This document shows, piece by piece, positions 46,882 through 56,175 of a stretch of DNA of 64,000 nt (its first letter is position 1; the number at the start of each line of letters is the position of its first letter). Location of the stretch: the NCBI GenBank assembly GCA_904419075.1, contig CAJFQM010000004.1, positions 62,001 to 126,000 on the forward strand. The letters are read 5' to 3'. The notes beneath the pieces are model-generated. The model was not told the DNA's origin. It saw only the letters and a program-made list of their open reading frames with translations, and ran no database searches. A program made the translations under genes and the position numbers. The stretch is from an uncultured Clostridia bacterium. Lineage in GTDB: Bacteria > Bacillota > Clostridia > Christensenellales > Borkfalkiaceae.

Positions 46882-47027
46882 ATCTCTACCGCCCAATTTA
46901 TTGATATCAGTATACCACAGTCAAAAAGAATAGTCAAGAAAAAATTGGAAAAAATTAGAAGGAAATAAAAAATGAAGTATACCGCAGAGAAATGTCCGAT
47001 TTCCGGATATTTATTTTAATATAAGAC

Positions 47028-47055
47028 TTGACTTTTTTTCGTATCGGGATATAAT
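47028..47055 (+). promoter_or_regulatory. Promoter of the membrane gene divergent from XRE
   Basis: TTGACT (47028-47033), 16 bases, TATAAT (47050-47055), 41 bases before ATG 47096. The preceding AAGACTTGAC matches the corresponding promoter at 6.42 kb. Confidence 0.75.
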
Positions 47056-47095
47056 ACAAAATATCAAATAACAGATGCCGAAGATAGGGGATAAA

Positions 47096-47440
47096 ATGTT
47101 TTTAGAAGAGTTGTTGAAGTTTTTGACAAATTATACTTTTGCGGTTCAATTTGTTGTGGTGGCATTTTCGATAGCCTTTATTTTAAGTCCTCCCGCGCGA
47201 GAGGGAAAATCTTTGGCGATATTTTTCGGAAAGACGGTCGTTTTGTTTATCGCGGAATTATTGGTGAATACCGTTTTTATTCTTTTGGCAAAGATTTTTC
47301 CGGGGTTAAACGGAATCGGATTTTTTATTTCGCATCTTTTGGTTCTTTCCGTTTATTGTATATTTTTCTGCAAATTCGGTTTGTATTTCCGTATTCCTTT
47401 GAAAACGCAAGGCTTTTGTACAGGGCGCTCCTTTGGGTGA
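47096..47440 (+). pseudogene. Truncated multi-span membrane protein
   Basis: From ATG 47096 (AGGGG five bases upstream) the protein has three to four hydrophobic segments with a PPAREGKSLA loop. Its pattern resembles the N-terminal membrane part of small integral proteins but no family is certain. At about 47380 the sequence changes into the tail of a glycoside phosphorylase in another frame, so the last residues (KTQGFCTGRSFG) are probably not original. The gene lies where the holin-like gene lies in the 6 kb copy of this cassette. Confidence 0.55.
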
Positions 47441-47628
47441 CGAAAAAGGAAGCGTATGCGTCGAAAATGTTCAGTTCCAATCCCGTTGTGGACTGTCATT
47501 ATTACGAAACGGAACAGCGATGGGCTTTGGTCAATAATTCCTCGGCCGCCCAAAGTACCGAATTTTACGATGCGTCGGGTCGCGCAAAGGCTGTGACTTT
47601 AGAAGCTATGGGAATTTTATGGCTATGA
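47380..47628 (+). pseudogene. C-terminal remnant of a GH112 phosphorylase (lacto-N-biose type)
   Basis: About 80 codons reading PYSFENARLLYRALLWV, then SSNPVVDCHYYE, ALVNNSSAAQSTEFYDASG and VTLEAMGILWL, ending at a stop. This resembles the C-terminal beta domain of 1,3-beta-galactosyl-N-acetylhexosamine phosphorylases. The other roughly 630 residues of such an enzyme are gone, replaced by the membrane-protein gene in a different frame. Intact enzymes phosphorolyse galacto-N-biose from mucin or milk glycans. Confidence 0.6.
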
Positions 47629-47641
47629 ACGATTCAGATGC

Positions 47642-47670
47642 TTTACTTTTGCCGCGGATTGAGATATAAT
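47642..47670 (+). promoter_or_regulatory. Promoter of the GH127 operon
   Basis: TTTACT (47642-47647), 17 bases, TATAAT (47665-47670), 20 bases before ATG 47691, which has GGGGA upstream. Confidence 0.65.
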
Positions 47671-47690
47671 GAATAAAACGGGGAACATAG

Positions 47691-49520
47691 ATGAAAAGAC
47701 TGACTGTAAAAGAAATAGAAGCGAAAGGTTGGCTGAAAAGACAATTGGAAATTCAGGCGAAAGGCCTTTCGGGAAATTTACATAAAATCTGGCCGGATGT
47801 GCGTGACAGCAAATGGATAGGCGGTGACCGTGAGGGCTGGGAACGCGTTCCGTATTGGCTGGACGGTTTTATTCCTTTGGCCTATCTGCTCAAAGACGAA
47901 GAAATGATCGCGGTTGCCGGGCGATATATCGATAAAATCCTCGCGGGACAGCAGAAAGACGGCTGGCTGTGCCCTTGCACGGAAGAGGAACGGGGACGGT
48001 ACGATGTTTGGGCGCTGTTTCTCATTCTCAAAGTGCTGGTCGTGTATTATGAATGTTCGGGCGACGGGCGAATCGAAGAAGCGGTTTATCGAGCTCTTTT
48101 TCAATATCGGGATTTTTTAAGGAATTATACGCCCGCTTTTTGGGGCGGCGAGCGCTGGTACGAATGTCTCGTATCTCTTCTTTGGCTGTACGAGCGCAGA
48201 CCGGAAAAATGGATTTTGGAAATCGCGCAAATTCTCAAAATTTCCGGAATGGATTTTGCGTCGGCGGGAGCTTTATGGAAAAAAGTCGATAAGAAGTGGA
48301 CGGTTTATACTCACGTGGTGAATATCGCCATGAGTCTGAAATCCGGGCCGCTGTATCGGCGCGTTATGAATAAAAAGGAAGAACCCGTCAACGATTCGGA
48401 TGCGGAACGCATGTTTCGGCTGTTGGAAAAATACCACGGAACGGCGACGGGACATTTCAACGGCGACGAATGTCTTTCGGGAACGAGTCCGATCCACGGT
48501 ACGGAACTCTGCGGGATAGCCGAGGCGATGTATTCCTATGAATGGCTGATGAGTCTGACGGAAAAGAGCGTATGGGGCGACCGATTGGAACGATTGGCGT
48601 TCAATGCGCTGCCTGCGGCGATTTCTCCGGACATGTGGACGCATCAGTATGACCAGCAGACCAATCAGATAGAGTGCAGCCGTCAAAACGAGCCGTCCGT
48701 ATTCAATACGAATTCGCCAGACGCGCATATTTTCGGCTTGGAACCCAATTTCGGGTGCTGTACCGCAAATTTTAATCAGGCATGGCCGAAATTCGCGCTT
48801 TCCGCTTTCATGCTCAAAGGGCGGGATACGATCGTTTCCGCGGTTCTCGTTCCCGCGAGCGTAAGTCTGAATATCGGTGCTTCGCCCGTTCGCGTGACGT
48901 TGGATACGGAATATCCTTTCCGTGAAAAGCTCGTTTATACGGTGGAGGCAGACGCGGAATTTTCTTTGAAAATACGAATTCCTTCCTGGGTAAAAGGATT
49001 TACCGTGAACGGAAAAGAGGCGACGGCCGAAAACGGCTGGCTGATTGTCCGAAAAAAATGGAAGGGCAGGGAAACGTTAAACGTGGAGTTCCGTTTCGAA
49101 ACGGAACTCGTACGGCGTCCCCGCGATCTGTATGTATTGAAACGCGGAGCACTCGTTTATTCTTTGGCGATTGACGAACGCTGGGAAAAGAGGGAATACG
49201 TTTCGGACGGCGTAGAAAGAAAATTCCCGTATTGCGATTATGAGGTTTATCCCGAAAGCAAGTGGAATTACGGCTTTGAAGGAGGGACTTTCGAAATTCG
49301 GGAAAATACGTTCGATTCGCCCTTTTCGACGGAAAATCCGCCGATAGAAATCCTTGCGGATATGTCGGAAATCGATTGGGGATATGCGCCCGGACAAACG
49401 GGAGTTTGCCGGGAAACTCCGAAAAGTCGGAAACCCAAAGGAAAGACAGAAAAGAAAGTCTTTAAGCCTTACGGATGTACCAATCTCAGAATGACGGAAA
49501 TGCCCGTGATAAAAAAATAA
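47691..49520 (+). CDS. GH127-type beta-L-arabinofuranosidase-like enzyme
   Basis: 609 residues, cytoplasmic. An alpha/alpha barrel with HGTELCGIAEAMYSYE and the zinc-thiolate motif NFGCCTANF mark the GH127/DUF1680 family, in which one Cys of the CC pair is the nucleophile; Glu in HGTELC completes the site. C-terminal beta-sandwiches follow (RIPSWVKGFTVNG is typical). Family members remove beta-L-arabinofuranose from plant glycoproteins, although many homologues are uncharacterised. The gene heads an operon with a metallo-beta-lactamase-fold hydrolase and a GH2 enzyme. Confidence 0.88.
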   Translation: MKRLTVKEIEAKGWLKRQLEIQAKGLSGNLHKIWPDVRDSKWIGGDREGWERVPYWLDGFIPLAYLLKDEEMIAVAGRYIDKILAGQQKDGWLCPCTEEERGRYDVWALFLILKVLVVYYECSGDGRIEEAVYRALFQYRDFLRNYTPAFWGGERWYECLVSLLWLYERRPEKWILEIAQILKISGMDFASAGALWKKVDKKWTVYTHVVNIAMSLKSGPLYRRVMNKKEEPVNDSDAERMFRLLEKYHGTATGHFNGDECLSGTSPIHGTELCGIAEAMYSYEWLMSLTEKSVWGDRLERLAFNALPAAISPDMWTHQYDQQTNQIECSRQNEPSVFNTNSPDAHIFGLEPNFGCCTANFNQAWPKFALSAFMLKGRDTIVSAVLVPASVSLNIGASPVRVTLDTEYPFREKLVYTVEADAEFSLKIRIPSWVKGFTVNGKEATAENGWLIVRKKWKGRETLNVEFRFETELVRRPRDLYVLKRGALVYSLAIDERWEKREYVSDGVERKFPYCDYEVYPESKWNYGFEGGTFEIRENTFDSPFSTENPPIEILADMSEIDWGYAPGQTGVCRETPKSRKPKGKTEKKVFKPYGCTNLRMTEMPVIKK

Positions 49521-49537
49521 AAAAGGAAGACGCGTTT

Positions 49538-50362
49538 ATGAAAATTAAATTTTTGGGAACGGCGGCGTTTGAGGGAGTTCCCTCTCTGTTTTGTCGCTGT
49601 CCCGTCTGCAGCCGCGCCCGCGAAGCGGGCGGGAAGAATTTGCGTTCGCGCTTGCAGGCGCTCGTGAACGAGGATTTGCTCATCGATTTCCCGCCCGATA
49701 CGGTCTGGCATTCCATACGCTTCGGGTTAGACTGGCAGAAGATAGATACCTGCCTCATCACGCACAGCCATTCCGATCATTTGTACCCCGAGGACGTGGT
49801 ACAGGCGGAACCCGGATATTCCCACGAGCATCCGACTCTGCATTTTTATTCGGGAAAGGACGGTTATGAAAAACTCGGCAGATACGTTTTCGCTCCGTCG
49901 ATGAAAGGCGGCGCGGCTCTTACGCTCATAGAGCCGGGAAAACGCTTTCGTGCGGGGAAATACGACGTCCTGCCCATTCCCGCAAATCATGATCCGTCGA
50001 CTTCTCCGCTGTTTTTTTCCGTGTTTCGGGACGGAAAACGCCTGTTATATGCCCACGATACGGGCATGTTTTCGGAAGAGGCGTGGTCCCTTCTGCGCGG
50101 AGAAAAACATTTTGATTTGGTTTCGCTCGATTGTACGGGCGGGCTCGGCAAAGGGGGTGACTGGCGGGACGGCCACATGAGTTTTTATCCCGTTCTCGAA
50201 ACGGTCAACCGCATGCGCGAGGAAAAACTTATAGATGCGCAAACAAAACTCGTGATCAATCATTTTACGCATAATGCGGGGAGTACTTACGACGAAATTC
50301 TGCCCGAAGCGACGAAAGCGGGGCTGATCGTCTCCTATGACGGTTTGGAATTGGAGTTTTGA
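49538..50362 (+). CDS. Metallo-beta-lactamase-fold hydrolase
   Basis: 274 residues from ATG 49538, with AAGGAAG upstream; the longer frame starts inside the previous gene. The metal motif THSHSDHLYPEDV (HxHxDH) and later PANHDP and AHDTGMFSEEA mark the family. An N-terminal CRCPVCSRAREAGGKN segment recalls PhnP-like phosphodiesterases, which have Cys residues here for an extra zinc. It could open a sugar lactone or cleave a cyclic phosphate ester formed during glycan breakdown. It is flanked in the same operon by GH127 and GH2, an unusual setting. Confidence 0.85.
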   Translation: MKIKFLGTAAFEGVPSLFCRCPVCSRAREAGGKNLRSRLQALVNEDLLIDFPPDTVWHSIRFGLDWQKIDTCLITHSHSDHLYPEDVVQAEPGYSHEHPTLHFYSGKDGYEKLGRYVFAPSMKGGAALTLIEPGKRFRAGKYDVLPIPANHDPSTSPLFFSVFRDGKRLLYAHDTGMFSEEAWSLLRGEKHFDLVSLDCTGGLGKGGDWRDGHMSFYPVLETVNRMREEKLIDAQTKLVINHFTHNAGSTYDEILPEATKAGLIVSYDGLELEF

Positions 50363-50398
50363 ATGCCTTCATGGCAATAGAGAATTGGGGTGGAATTT

Positions 50399-53254
50399 AT
50401 GATAAAAAATTTGAGTGAACAGACTTTTTCTTTCGGTCTTTGTTCTCCGCGTTCGTATTATATTCCCTTCGGCCGCAGACAAAAGGACGCGTCTCGGGAA
50501 CGGAGCGAACGATTCGTTTCTCTGAACGGGGAATGGGGCTTTCGGGCTTATGAAAAACTTTCCGATATCGGCGAGGATTTTTGGACGCAGACGCTGCCCG
50601 ACAAAATTTCGGTTCCGTCCTGTGTACAGTATTACGGTTACGATTGTTTTCAATATACGAACGTACGCTATCCTTTTCCCTACGATCCGCCCCGCGTTCC
50701 CGTAAAAAATCCCGCGTATCATTACAGTCGCGATTTTTTTTCGGAAGGGCGGGGAAAACTGTATCTCGTGTTTGAAGGAGTGGATTCCTGTTTTTACGTG
50801 TATGTCAACGGGAAATTTGTCGGATTTTCTCAGATATCCCATAGGTTGAGCGAATTCGACGTAACCGATTTCGTCATAGCGGGGCAGAACCGTCTAGACG
50901 TCGTCGTGCAGAAATGGTGTACGGGCAGTTATTTCGAAGATCAGGACAAATGGCGGTTTACGGGCATTTTTCGGGATGTTTATCTTCTCAGGCGGGAAGA
51001 GGGGCATATCGCAGATTATAAAATCGAGACGTCTGTTTCGGGCGGCAATGCGGAAATCGTCTTTTTCCACCTTTCGGGCGGCGATGCGGAGGTCGTTTTC
51101 GGCGGGCGGAAACGGAAAGTCAAGGCCGGAGAGAAGGCATGTTTTAAGGTGGAAAATGCCGAGCTTTGGAGCGCGGAAAATCCCTTCTTATACGATCTGG
51201 AAATTCTTTCCGAGGGCGAAAGGATTTTTGAAAAAGTCGGTATCCGAACCATAGAGATCCGTGACAGAAAATATCTGTTTAACGGATGTCCCATAAAATT
51301 CCGCGGCGTCAACCGCCACGATTTTCATCCTCAAAAGGGAGCTGCCGTTTTGCTCTCCGATATGGAGGAAGATTTGCGGCTCATGAAAAGTCTGAACGTC
51401 AATGCGATTCGGACTTCGCATTATCCTTCCGCGCCCGAATTTTATAAACTTTGCGACAAATACGGTTTTTACGTGATTTCGGAATCCGATCTGGAAACGC
51501 ACGGTACGACGTCTTTGGACGCCGCGGCAAAGGGACTGTCCTTTCCGCGTGCGTTTGCGCTCCTTTCCGACGACGAAACATATGAGAACGTTTATACGGA
51601 ACGCCAGATTGCCAATGTGGAAACGAATAAAAATCGTCCCTGTGTGGCTTTTTGGTCGATGGGGAACGAATCGGGCTGGGGGAGAAATTTCATGGCGGCA
51701 AGCGCGGAAATCCGCCGTCGGGATTCCCGTCCCATTCACTATGAATCGAGTATTTATGTGGATCGTCCTGCCCGTGACGAGGAATATTATTCCGATTATG
51801 TCGATATTCAAAGCCGTATGTATCCTGAATTGGAGTGGATGCGCGACGAATATCTTCCCGACACGCGGGAGCGTCGACCGCTCTTTTTGTGCGAATATGC
51901 CCACGCGATGGGCAACGGTCCCGGAGGACTCAAAGAATATTGGGATCTCATGGAATCCAACGACAGCTTTATGGGCGGCTGCATTTGGGAATGGGCCGAC
52001 CACGGCGTTTCTTACCGCGGCGGAGCGTTTCGCTACGGCGGAGATTTCGGGGAACTCATTCATGACGGAAATTTCTGTATAGACGGAATCGTTACGCCCG
52101 ACAGAAAGATAAAGAGCGGTACGCTGGAAATGAAAAAGGCATATCAGCCTCTTTCCTTTGCTCGGACGGAAAACGGAATTTCCGCTTTCAATAAAAATTA
52201 CTTTTCCGCTTTGGCGGGTAAACTCGTCGTTTTATATAAAAATTACGGAAAAGAGGAGGGCAGGGAAGAGCTGAATATTGCCGTCGGACCTCGCGAAGGG
52301 ATTGAAATCCCCTGCCGTGACGCGCAGACCGTGCTCGTTAAGTTTTTTGCGGGGGAAGGATGCGGGGTTCCCGAAGGAACGGAGCTTGCCTTTGAAGGAT
52401 TTTTCCGAGAGGTCTTCGTTCCCGAAAAAATATCCGGAAAAATGGAGATTTTCAACGACGGAGGAACAATTCGCGTCCGTACCGAAAATATAGAATATCT
52501 GTTCGACGGCATCAGCGGGGAAATTTCGTCCGTGAAGGCGTATGGGAAGGAATTGGGCGGTATTCGGATATGTACTTGGCGTGCTCCCACGGACAACGAT
52601 TGGAGTGTAGATCGTTTTCTTCAAAACGCGGTCAACGAAGCGAGAGAAATTTCGGTGGATGGTTCTTGCGTTACCGTATCGGGAAATGTGGTATACGGCG
52701 GAAGAACGCCTCTCGTCCGATATACCCTTCGCTATATTTTCGGAAAAGGCGGTTTTGAAGCGGAAGCAGAATATCTCGGTTCGGAATATTTCCGCTGTCT
52801 TCCCCGATTCGGATTGGGAATCAAGCTCGGCAGAGAATTCGACGAACTGCATTATTGTGCCTACGGACCGCAGGAAAGCTATTCAGACAAATATCTCGGA
52901 ACCGTAAAGGATGTCTATCGGTCCAAGGTCTCCGAGGAATATAGTCATCTCTATATTAAGCCGCAGGAATCGGGGAGCCACTTCGGAGCGGATTTCGCGG
53001 AGGTAGACGACGGAACGATGTTCGTACGCGCGGAAGGGATGAAGAGCTTCTCCGCGATCGGATATTCGGCTGAAACGTTGACACAGGTAAAACACGACGA
53101 TGAATTGCCTGTTTCCGACGGTACATATTTTACCGCAGATTTTGCAATGAGCGGTATAGGTTCCAACTCCTGCGGCCCCCAACTTCCTCTTTGCTATTGC
53201 GTTCCGAAACGCGGAACGGACAGAATTTCATTCCGCTTCGGATTAAAAAAATAA
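50399..53254 (+). CDS. GH2 beta-galactosidase (LacZ type)
   Basis: About 951 residues, cytoplasmic, in the LacZ size range. Domains: sugar-binding jelly roll (FVSLNGEWGFRAYE, WCTGSYFEDQDKWRFTGIFRDV), Ig-like domain, TIM barrel (FRGVNRHDFHP, LMKSLNVNAIRTSHYP), then the large C-terminal beta domain (WRAPTDNDW, CAYGPQESY). Acid/base Glu424 lies in SMGNESGWG and nucleophile Glu499 in LCEYAHAMGNGPG. ATG 50399 is chosen over GTG 50390 from the GGGG ribosome site. It removes terminal beta-galactose, or beta-linked arabinose or glucuronate in divergent members. A strong terminator follows. Confidence 0.93.
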   Translation: MIKNLSEQTFSFGLCSPRSYYIPFGRRQKDASRERSERFVSLNGEWGFRAYEKLSDIGEDFWTQTLPDKISVPSCVQYYGYDCFQYTNVRYPFPYDPPRVPVKNPAYHYSRDFFSEGRGKLYLVFEGVDSCFYVYVNGKFVGFSQISHRLSEFDVTDFVIAGQNRLDVVVQKWCTGSYFEDQDKWRFTGIFRDVYLLRREEGHIADYKIETSVSGGNAEIVFFHLSGGDAEVVFGGRKRKVKAGEKACFKVENAELWSAENPFLYDLEILSEGERIFEKVGIRTIEIRDRKYLFNGCPIKFRGVNRHDFHPQKGAAVLLSDMEEDLRLMKSLNVNAIRTSHYPSAPEFYKLCDKYGFYVISESDLETHGTTSLDAAAKGLSFPRAFALLSDDETYENVYTERQIANVETNKNRPCVAFWSMGNESGWGRNFMAASAEIRRRDSRPIHYESSIYVDRPARDEEYYSDYVDIQSRMYPELEWMRDEYLPDTRERRPLFLCEYAHAMGNGPGGLKEYWDLMESNDSFMGGCIWEWADHGVSYRGGAFRYGGDFGELIHDGNFCIDGIVTPDRKIKSGTLEMKKAYQPLSFARTENGISAFNKNYFSALAGKLVVLYKNYGKEEGREELNIAVGPREGIEIPCRDAQTVLVKFFAGEGCGVPEGTELAFEGFFREVFVPEKISGKMEIFNDGGTIRVRTENIEYLFDGISGEISSVKAYGKELGGIRICTWRAPTDNDWSVDRFLQNAVNEAREISVDGSCVTVSGNVVYGGRTPLVRYTLRYIFGKGGFEAEAEYLGSEYFRCLPRFGLGIKLGREFDELHYCAYGPQESYSDKYLGTVKDVYRSKVSEEYSHLYIKPQESGSHFGADFAEVDDGTMFVRAEGMKSFSAIGYSAETLTQVKHDDELPVSDGTYFTADFAMSGIGSNSCGPQLPLCYCVPKRGTDRISFRFGLKK

Positions 53255-53348
53255 ATTTTTTGTCATGAGTTTGCCTTGAATCTGTTTGGCTCGGAGAAGA
53301 GGATAAGGGGCACAAATTCTCATTCTCCGGAATATTGACGAAATCGGC

Positions 53349-53392
53349 CGTCCCGCCGCTCGTTCATCGAGTGGCGGGACGATTGGTTTTTT
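53349..53392 (+). terminator. Intrinsic terminator of the GH127-GH2 operon
   Basis: A 14-pair stem (CGTCCCGCCGCTCG/CGAGTGGCGGGACG with one G-U) around TTCAT, followed by ATTGG and six T residues. Confidence 0.88.
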
Positions 53393-53478
53393 CGGAGAGA
53401 TGATAAAATCGGTTTTGAAATCTTATGAACTTTGAGGAGAAAACATTCAAGTGCTGAATAAAAATTTGTTTTTGTATA

Positions 53479-53507
53479 TTGACATAATATGAATAATTTG
53501 GTATAAT
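53479..53507 (+). promoter_or_regulatory. Consensus promoter of the G10-tract lipoprotein gene
   Basis: TTGACA (53479-53484), 17 bases, TATAAT (53502-53507), 30 bases before ATG 53538. Confidence 0.88.
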
Positions 53508-53537
53508 AAACTCAAAAATAAGGGAGGAAAATGGAAA

Positions 53538-55042
53538 ATGAAACTGCAAAAACTAATGTGTGCGTCGCTCACCGCAATGTTCGGCGGAGTATTTTTAATC
53601 CCGGGCGCGTCCTGTTATCATGCAAAATATGCGCTCGAAAACTGTTCGGTCAATAGCTGCGAGCAAAATTATACACTGCACCGTATCGACTATACAAAAA
53701 AGTATGTCGGGGGGGGGGCAGGTATACAGCGTATTTTGACGAATCTTTGAACGATGCCGAGATAACGGATAAATGGATAGAGCGGCTGGATAAATATTCT
53801 TTTTTATTAGGGGAAAAAGGGTTAGACGAACCTGTTACTTATTATCTCAGCGACGAGATTATTTGCAATTACCGAACGACACAAAGCGAGGGGACGGTAG
53901 TTTCTTTTTCTTCGGAAATTTCGGAAGAAGAAGGTTTGGCGTGGGTTTTGAACGCGGTATCCGACAACGAAGAGCTCCCGTACGGAATTTATGCGGGACT
54001 TTCCGCATATTGGCTGGATGAAGGAAAATATTCTCTTCTGATAAAGATGAGCATCGCAGGGGCGGAGTGCCTTACGGACCTGCAATTTCCTTTGTATGAA
54101 CAAAATAATATGGAGCCTAAGGAAAGGGAATTTGCGTGGAATTTTTCCTATACGCTCGTAAAGGATTGGTTGGACGGCGGGAGAACGGAAACGCAGCTGG
54201 CGGATTTGACGAAAGAGCAGTTAAACGCTTACTTGCAGAAGGAATACCGAATTTCATTGCCTGACTACGAATTTTCTCCCTATTCGTCTCAATATGAATA
54301 TAAAGTTTCGCAGGACTGCTTTACTTATTATATCAATAAAGAATATCGGGATTTGATTTTGCCCGATGAAGATTTCACGACGGCGTATGACGATTTGTGC
54401 GATTGGCTGGAAGATAACCGCCGGGTGCAAAGGGACGCCGACGAACTTTTTGACGTATATAATATGTACGATATAAATATCTATCTGGACGACGGAAAAA
54501 AATCGACGGGGAGAACGGGAGAGTCGAGAAGGACGGCGCGCGAGAATTATATCCGCCTGTATTCAGTCGGAGGTTTTTCGTTCTGCTATATCTATCATGT
54601 ATTTTCGCATAACGGAGAAGAAGGCTTTCTTTCGTATACGATTTGCCAATCGCGGGCGGATAAATCCGAATATGCTAAGCTGGCACATTACTATCTGTTT
54701 ACGGTACAAGCCTCTTACCCCTATTCCGAAGAAGTGAAGGAAAAGGAAAGTTATCTCGAAACGTTGAAGCTGTATAATAAAAAGAGCATAACCCCCGCTT
54801 CGGCCGAAACCTTTAACTTTTGGCTTTATGCCGATTGTTTTTCCGCCCTGTATACAGAGGAGGAAAAAAGTTTTGTCAATGTGTTACAGGCTTTAAGCCG
54901 CCTGCGCTATATCGCCTTGACTTACGGTGAGGAGTATATAGCGAAATTAAATGCAGATTTGGATATTTTTATAGAAGGAAAAACGTTTGAAGAGGTTACT
55001 CGCGAGTGGTATAATTACCTTCAAATATTAAAGGAGGAATGA
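53538..55042 (+). CDS. Secreted or lipoprotein of unknown function, frame broken at a G10 tract
   Basis: The first segment, 53538-53750, encodes a signal peptide (lipobox-like IPGASC, Cys near 26) followed by a Cys-containing start. At 53709-53718 ten G residues shift the frame, and the rest of the protein continues from about 53719 in the other frame as RYTAYFDESLNDAEI through 55042. Eleven or eight G residues would give one continuous protein of about 500 residues. The body is rich in Asp, Glu and Tyr, has no recognised domain and is mostly helical with beta elements. GGGAGG precedes ATG 53538 and a consensus promoter drives it. The next gene begins 35 bases on. Confidence 0.65.
53709..53718 (+). 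repeat. G10 tract inside the lipoprotein gene
   Basis: Exactly ten G residues at codon 58, precisely where the reading frame changes. One extra G restores the frame. Confidence 0.95.
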
Positions 55043-55076
55043 ACGTCGTTTCGTTAAACGGCGTACGAGAGACTTT

Positions 55077-56114
55077 ATGTTAGCTTATACTTATCTCGAA
55101 AAAGGGAAATTTTGTCTTACGAAAAAAGCCGTTCCCGCCCTTCAAGACGAGCGGGATGCCATTGTGCGGGTGACGCTGGCGAGCATCTGTACGAGCGATT
55201 TGCATATCAAACACGGCAGCGTGCCGCGCGCGGTTCCTGGAATTACCGTGGGGCACGAAATGGTAGGCGTGGTGGAAAGGGTCGGCGCGTCAGTCAAAAA
55301 TGTGCGCCCCGGGGACCGCGTAACTGTCAATGTGGAGACTTTTTGCGGCGAATGTTTTTTCTGTAAGCATGGATATGTGAACAATTGTACGGATAAAAAC
55401 GGCGGTTGGGCGCTCGGTTGCCGTATCGACGGGGGACAGGCAGAGTACGTTCGCGTACCGTTTGCCGATACGGGATTAAATAAAATTCCCGAGACCGTAA
55501 CGGACAGACAGGCTCTGTTTGTGGGTGACATATTGTCTACGGGATTTTGGGCGGCAAAAATTTCGGGAATTTCCCAAGGGGATACGGTTCTGATTCTCGG
55601 AGCGGGACCGACGGGAATATGCACGCTTCTTTGTGCAAAACTGAAAAATCCGAAAAAAATCATTGTCTGCGAAAAGGACGAAACGCGCATCGCATTCGTC
55701 AATCGACATTATCCCGACGTTTTGACGGTCACTCCCAATGAAGTGAAAGAATGTGTGCAGAAGTATAGTTTGCACGGCGGTGCGGACGTCGTTTTTGAAG
55801 TCGCGGGAACGGACGAGACTTTTCGGCTGGCGTGGGAGTGCGCACGCCCGAACGCCGTGGTGACAATCGTGGCGCTATATGACGGCCCGCAGATTTTACC
55901 TCTCCCCGATATGTACGGAAAAAATCTGACGTTTAAGACGGGCGGCGTAGATGGTTGCGACTGCGGAGAAATTTTGCGGCTCATAGAAGAAGGAAAAATC
56001 GATACAACTCCGCTCATTACGCATATTTATCCGTTGAGGGAAATCAATCGGGCTTACGACTTATTTGAAGCCAAGCGGGACGGAGTTATGAAAGTGGCCG
56101 TATCGATGGAATGA
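55077..56114 (+). CDS. Zinc-dependent medium-chain alcohol/polyol dehydrogenase
   Basis: 345 residues. Catalytic zinc ligands lie in CTSDLHI (Cys near 37) and GHEMVGVVERVG; the structural-zinc loop is CGECFFCKHGYVNNC, with four Cys. A Rossmann segment LILGAGPTGICTL binds NAD(P), with CEKDETR after it, where an acidic residue favours NAD. It resembles sorbitol/threonine-dehydrogenase-type enzymes that oxidise secondary alcohols. The upstream gene is the frameshifted lipoprotein and no clear sugar operon is attached, so the substrate is open. Confidence 0.92.
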   Translation: MLAYTYLEKGKFCLTKKAVPALQDERDAIVRVTLASICTSDLHIKHGSVPRAVPGITVGHEMVGVVERVGASVKNVRPGDRVTVNVETFCGECFFCKHGYVNNCTDKNGGWALGCRIDGGQAEYVRVPFADTGLNKIPETVTDRQALFVGDILSTGFWAAKISGISQGDTVLILGAGPTGICTLLCAKLKNPKKIIVCEKDETRIAFVNRHYPDVLTVTPNEVKECVQKYSLHGGADVVFEVAGTDETFRLAWECARPNAVVTIVALYDGPQILPLPDMYGKNLTFKTGGVDGCDCGEILRLIEEGKIDTTPLITHIYPLREINRAYDLFEAKRDGVMKVAVSME

Positions 56115-56175
56115 GAATGTGAAATTCGTATTGTTTTTGTGAGCGATTTCAACGATTTCATTTGAGGGGATACTC

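Noticed and set aside
47028..47040. TTGACTTTT as a third AraC site (inverse of AAAAGTCAA)
   Set aside because: Single half-site with no partner 21 bases away; it coincides with a -35 box and is explained as such.
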